The position numbers and the translations under genes were made by a program. From the NCBI RefSeq assembly GCF_014712225.1, contig NZ_JACXBW010000002.1, positions 367,853-431,852 of the forward strand: DNA of 64,000 bases. The letters run 5' to 3'. The stretch is from Pseudarthrobacter sulfonivorans. Its GTDB lineage: Bacteria; Actinomycetota; Actinomycetes; Actinomycetales; Micrococcaceae. The notes under the pieces were generated by a model. The model had not been told where the DNA came from and made no database searches. It was given only the letters and a program-made list of their open reading frames with translations. This document shows positions 61,531-64,000 of the stretch, piece by piece (within the stretch, counting starts at the first letter, position 1; each line of letters starts with the position of its first letter).

Positions 61531-61583
61531 GGGCTGGTCCTTTCGGGGGTCGTAACGTGTGGGTGGATCAGTAGTCTGGTGAA

Positions 61584-62642
61584 TCAGTGCCGTGCGCTGC
61601 GGACGGCAACGGCTGCTTCTCCGGGGAACACAACGCCGAGCTGGCGGCGGATCTCATCGGCCACCTCCAGGGTGCGGATGGAGGCCGCCAGCGTCCGTTG
61701 GCTGGCTTCCGTGCCGCCCGCGGCAATGGCTCGCGCCACCGCCGCGGCCTCATAGTGCAGGCCTTCGAAGTGGCCGCCGGCTGGTTCGTCACGGCGCAGG
61801 CGTGTGCCGTCGGGGAAGCGGACTTCGAAACCGCCGGGCATGTTGAAGGGGCCGTCGATGGTCAGGGTTGCTTCGGTGCCCACTACCGTCGCGGCAGTGG
61901 GCGTGAAGTTGTGAACGTGCGTGTTCACCACGGCCTGGGCGCCGCCGTCGAACGTCATGACGGCGGACAGCTGGGCGTTGACCCCGGATTCGTGGGGCTG
62001 CCCGACGGCGGCCAGTTGCTGCGGGCTGCCCAGCACCTCGGTGACCAGGGCCAGCGGGTAGGTGCCCAGGTCAAGCAGCGGGCCGCCGGCAAGTGCAGGA
62101 TTGAAGATCCTGTGGGAGGGGTCGAAGTGCTCGCCGTACTCCGCGACGACCGTGGTGATGGTGCCCAGGGTGCCGGCGTCGAGGATCTGCCTGATCACGT
62201 CAAACTTCGGCAGGAAGAACGTCCACATGGCCTCAGCCGCGAAAACCCCGGCTGCCCCGGCCCGGGCGGCGATGTCCCGCGCCTGGTCCGCATTAAGTCC
62301 TATCGGCTTTTCGATCAGGACGTGCTTGCCCGCGTCGATTGCCAGCACGGCAGCCGCGTGGTGCCCGGTGTGCGGAGTGCACACGTAGACGATGTCGATG
62401 TCCGGGGCGGCGGCCAGTTCCTCATAGCTGCCGTACGCCGCGGGCACGTCGAAGGTGTCCGCGAAGGCCTTGGACCGGCTCAGCGAACGGGACCCTATGG
62501 CGGCGATCACCTGCCCGGTGTGCGCCTGGATGGACTCCGTGAAGCGTTCGGCAATCCAGCCCGGCCCCATGATGCCCCAGCGCAGTACAGGGACATCCCG
62601 GGAGTCGGGGACGCGGGGCTGTGGGAGAGCTGTACCGGTCAC
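61584..62642 (-). CDS. Gfo/Idh/MocA oxidoreductase 3 (dihydrodiol-dehydrogenase-like)
   Basis: A 352-residue member of the same superfamily but of a different subgroup. The Rossmann motif is RWGIMGPGWIAERFTESIQA and EKP is VLIEKPIGLN. The usual His-Asp pair is replaced by GPLLDLGTYPLALVTEVLG, with Tyr as likely acid, as in dimeric dihydrodiol dehydrogenases and 1,5-anhydrofructose-reductase relatives. It starts at GTG 62642, overlapping the upstream gene's stop by four bases (GTGA). A longer frame to 62777 lies wholly in the upstream gene. The substrate is unknown. Confidence 0.8.
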   Translation of the reverse strand: MTGTALPQPRVPDSRDVPVLRWGIMGPGWIAERFTESIQAHTGQVIAAIGSRSLSRSKAFADTFDVPAAYGSYEELAAAPDIDIVYVCTPHTGHHAAAVLAIDAGKHVLIEKPIGLNADQARDIAARAGAAGVFAAEAMWTFFLPKFDVIRQILDAGTLGTITTVVAEYGEHFDPSHRIFNPALAGGPLLDLGTYPLALVTEVLGSPQQLAAVGQPHESGVNAQLSAVMTFDGGAQAVVNTHVHNFTPTAATVVGTEATLTIDGPFNMPGGFEVRFPDGTRLRRDEPAGGHFEGLHYEAAAVARAIAAGGTEASQRTLAASIRTLEVADEIRRQLGVVFPGEAAVAVRSARH

Positions 62643-63637
62643 GCGTAGCTGACTTTCGTGGCGGCGCCGTCGCTGTGCAGCGACTGGATCATGGCTTGGG
62701 CAACGAGCGAGGCATTGAGTCCGTCCTGCGCGCCGGCCAGGGTTGGCTTCTCGCCGGCGGCGAGCGCGGAAATCCACGCCTGCAGCTGGAGCCGGTAGGC
62801 GTCGGCGAACCGGGGGCGCCAGTCCGCCGGGATCTGCTCCTGTTTTGTTCCCTCCTGCTCGAGGCCCAGCAGGGCCGAATCCTGGAGGGCGGTGGTGCCG
62901 CGTTCCGAGACAACCTCGCAGCGGGTGGTGTAGCCGTACTGCGCATTCAGGAACAGTTCCAGCGTGGTGAGGGTTCCGTCCGCGGTGCGGAGCGTCATAA
63001 AAGCGGGATCCCGCAGCCCGCCCTCGGCGTGGCGTGAGCTCCGGCCGGCCTGCCAGGACACTTCCGTGATGGGCGAGTCCAGGAGCCAGGGAACGATGTC
63101 CAGTTCGTGGATGGCCGAATTCGTAATGGCCGATTCCGCAGTGGTACCGGGGCCGGCGGCGGCGTTGCGGCTGGTGCAGTGGACCATCAGGGGCTCGCCC
63201 TGCGCCCGGCCCTGCACGGCCTGCCGCAGTGCCACGTAGCCCGGGTCAAAGCGCCGCATAAAGCCGAGGGAAAGCAGGGACGCTCCCGTTGCGGCCACCA
63301 TGTCGGCGTCCGCGGCCACCACTTCCAGGCTTTCCAGAAGGGTAGGCGCTAGCGGCTTTTCGCACAGCACCGGCGTCATCGCTTCGAAGCACTCCAACAC
63401 CAGGCCGGCATGCGTGGAGTCGTGGGAGGCAACCACGACGGCGTCCACCTCGCTGGAGTTGATCAGCTCCGACGGATCAGTGGTGGTGCGTGCCGACGGC
63501 GGCGCTGCCGCGGCGGCGCGGCCGGCGTCGAGATCAGCCACAAAGGTGACTTCGGCACCGCCGATGGTGGTGGAGAGGTTCCTGATGTGGTCCGCGCCCA
63601 TGATTCCGGCGCCGATGACGCCTACCCTGATCGTCAT
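62639..63637 (-). CDS. Gfo/Idh/MocA dehydrogenase 4
   Basis: A 332-residue dehydrogenase. The Rossmann motif is VGVIGAGIMGADHIRNLSTT, EKP is LCEKPLAPTLLESLE, and the active-site His sits in TNSAIHELDIVPWLLDSP. GFMRRFDPGYVALRQAV is typical of inositol 2-dehydrogenase-like proteins. It is the first of four dehydrogenase genes and is translationally coupled to number 3. The 167-nt upstream gap separates it from the sugar-importer ATPase gene and contains short repeats and a hairpin. Confidence 0.82.
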   Translation of the reverse strand: MTIRVGVIGAGIMGADHIRNLSTTIGGAEVTFVADLDAGRAAAAAPPSARTTTDPSELINSSEVDAVVVASHDSTHAGLVLECFEAMTPVLCEKPLAPTLLESLEVVAADADMVAATGASLLSLGFMRRFDPGYVALRQAVQGRAQGEPLMVHCTSRNAAAGPGTTAESAITNSAIHELDIVPWLLDSPITEVSWQAGRSSRHAEGGLRDPAFMTLRTADGTLTTLELFLNAQYGYTTRCEVVSERGTTALQDSALLGLEQEGTKQEQIPADWRPRFADAYRLQLQAWISALAAGEKPTLAGAQDGLNASLVAQAMIQSLHSDGAATKVSYA

Positions 63638-63672
63638 GTTGGTCCTGTCCTGTCGATCGTGATTCTGTACGT

Positions 63673-63738
63673 CGTTCAGTGGCTGTTGGCAAGCCGTTCA
63701 GTGGCTGCCTGTTGGCAAGTCAGCGCACAAGTCAGCGC
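63673..63738. repeat. Short direct repeats upstream of dehydrogenase 4
   Basis: CGTTCAGTGGCTG occurs at 63673-63685 and 63695-63707, TTGGCAAG at 63686-63693 and 63712-63719, and AAGTCAGCGC at 63717-63726 and 63729-63738. They are local tandem duplications in the non-coding gap and could contain regulator half-sites. Confidence 0.7.
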
Positions 63739-63760
63739 GCAATGCAGGGGCACAAGCCAA

Positions 63761-63790
63761 GGGCCCGCCGGCACTGCGCCGGCGGGTCCC
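63761..63790 (-). terminator. Hairpin behind the sugar-importer ATPase gene
   Basis: GGGCCCGCCGGC (63761-63772) pairs with GCCGGCGGGTCCC (63778-63790) with one bulge. It lies 14 nt beyond the stop codon of the minus-strand ATPase gene. Confidence 0.6.
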
Positions 63791-63804
63791 ATCGGCCGGC
63801 GCTG

Positions 63805-64000
63805 CTACGCGTGTTTCGGGCCGCCCGAGGCAGCGGTCTGCGCCACCCCGGCGACTTCGGCCTTGACTTCCTTCAGGGCGTCGCTGTGGCCGCCGAGTTG
63901 TTCGAGTTCGTGCGCGAGTTCGGCCAGTTCGGCGCCGCCTGCCATCTGGGCGGTGAGCTCGTCCAGGGTGATGTCCTTTTTGTCGTAGTAGCCGATCGAT
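63805..64000 (-). CDS. Sugar ABC-importer ATPase, C-terminal end (cut by window edge)
   Basis: The last 64 residues of a minus-strand gene that begins beyond the right edge. The tail SIGYYDKKDITLDELTAQM then AGGAELAELAHELEQLGG matches the end of ATP-binding subunits of ribose/xylose/inositol-type importers (RbsA/XylG/FrcA group), where the tail reads similarly with ITLDEL-x-x-MAGG. The stop is TAG at 63805-63807. Its place at the head of an inositol-type locus suggests an inositol or sugar importer; the rest of the gene is needed to confirm. Confidence 0.7.
   Translation of the reverse strand, partial: SIGYYDKKDITLDELTAQMAGGAELAELAHELEQLGGHSDALKEVKAEVAGVAQTAASGGPKHA

Overview
This is a high-GC (clearly above 60% G+C) actinobacterial chromosome segment, most likely from the Micrococcaceae (Arthrobacter / Pseudarthrobacter / Paenarthrobacter type). 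The evidence is frequent GTG starts, a secreted resuscitation-promoting factor, and lineage families such as DUF6457, DUF6318 and the MSMEG_6728 type. I see no rRNA, tRNA, CRISPR array, integrase, transposase or phage structural gene. Apart from one possible small insertion (about 45.9-47.0 kb) it reads as ordinary chromosome with some accessory loci.

Layout. 0-14 kb: end of an aldo/keto reductase, a DUF6457 protein, an FdhF/YdeP molybdopterin oxidoreductase, a RecQ helicase with a Tudor-like tail, TerC, a large TM0106-type nuclease-helicase, an MFS exporter, acylphosphatase, YceI, and an unusual winged-helix/Ala-Lys-Pro/X25 fusion protein. 14-25 kb: a nucleobase deaminase divergent from a UvrA-like ABC protein, an Rpf/LysM protein, an MSMEG_6728-type protein, an epimerase-like protein, DUF1622, and Tex. 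25-28 kb: Old Yellow Enzyme and a two-gene secreted/lipoprotein operon. 28-36 kb: flavin-binding protein plus orphan Vsr, an Hpt protein / response regulator / histidine kinase group, and McrBC. 36-43 kb: thioesterase, a heterodimeric ABC exporter, and a MarR-MFS drug efflux operon. 43-49.5 kb: a thiamine-diphosphate enzyme plus agmatinase-family operon, an XRE-cupin regulator and a sodium:solute symporter; an AbiEi/DUF559 gene sits between the operon and the regulator. 49.5-56.6 kb: an acidic small protein, a ferritin-VIT iron exporter, a LOG-family protein, two SRPBCC proteins, an aldo/keto reductase, and a second MarR/MFS pair. 56.6-64 kb: an inositol-type catabolic locus with a GntR regulator, IolB, four Gfo/Idh/MocA dehydrogenases, a sugar-isomerase-like TIM barrel and the end of a sugar ABC-importer ATPase.

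How the genes work together. The clearest functional unit at 43-49 kb couples uptake (symporter), a regulator with a perfect 9+2+9 palindrome in the divergent promoter, a ketoacid-decarboxylase-like ThDP enzyme and a ureohydrolase. This suggests catabolism of a guanidino compound, by analogy to the AruI/GbuA arginine transaminase route. The 57-64 kb block is a sugar/cyclitol catabolic locus. DNA-modification or repair-related genes are concentrated at 28.6-35.8 kb (Vsr, McrB, McrC).

Non-coding structure. Convergent gene ends are often closed by long hairpins, and four of these share an ACGACGSCGG outer stem. The two MarR/MFS loci share a GCAACTA/TAGTTGC operator half-site.
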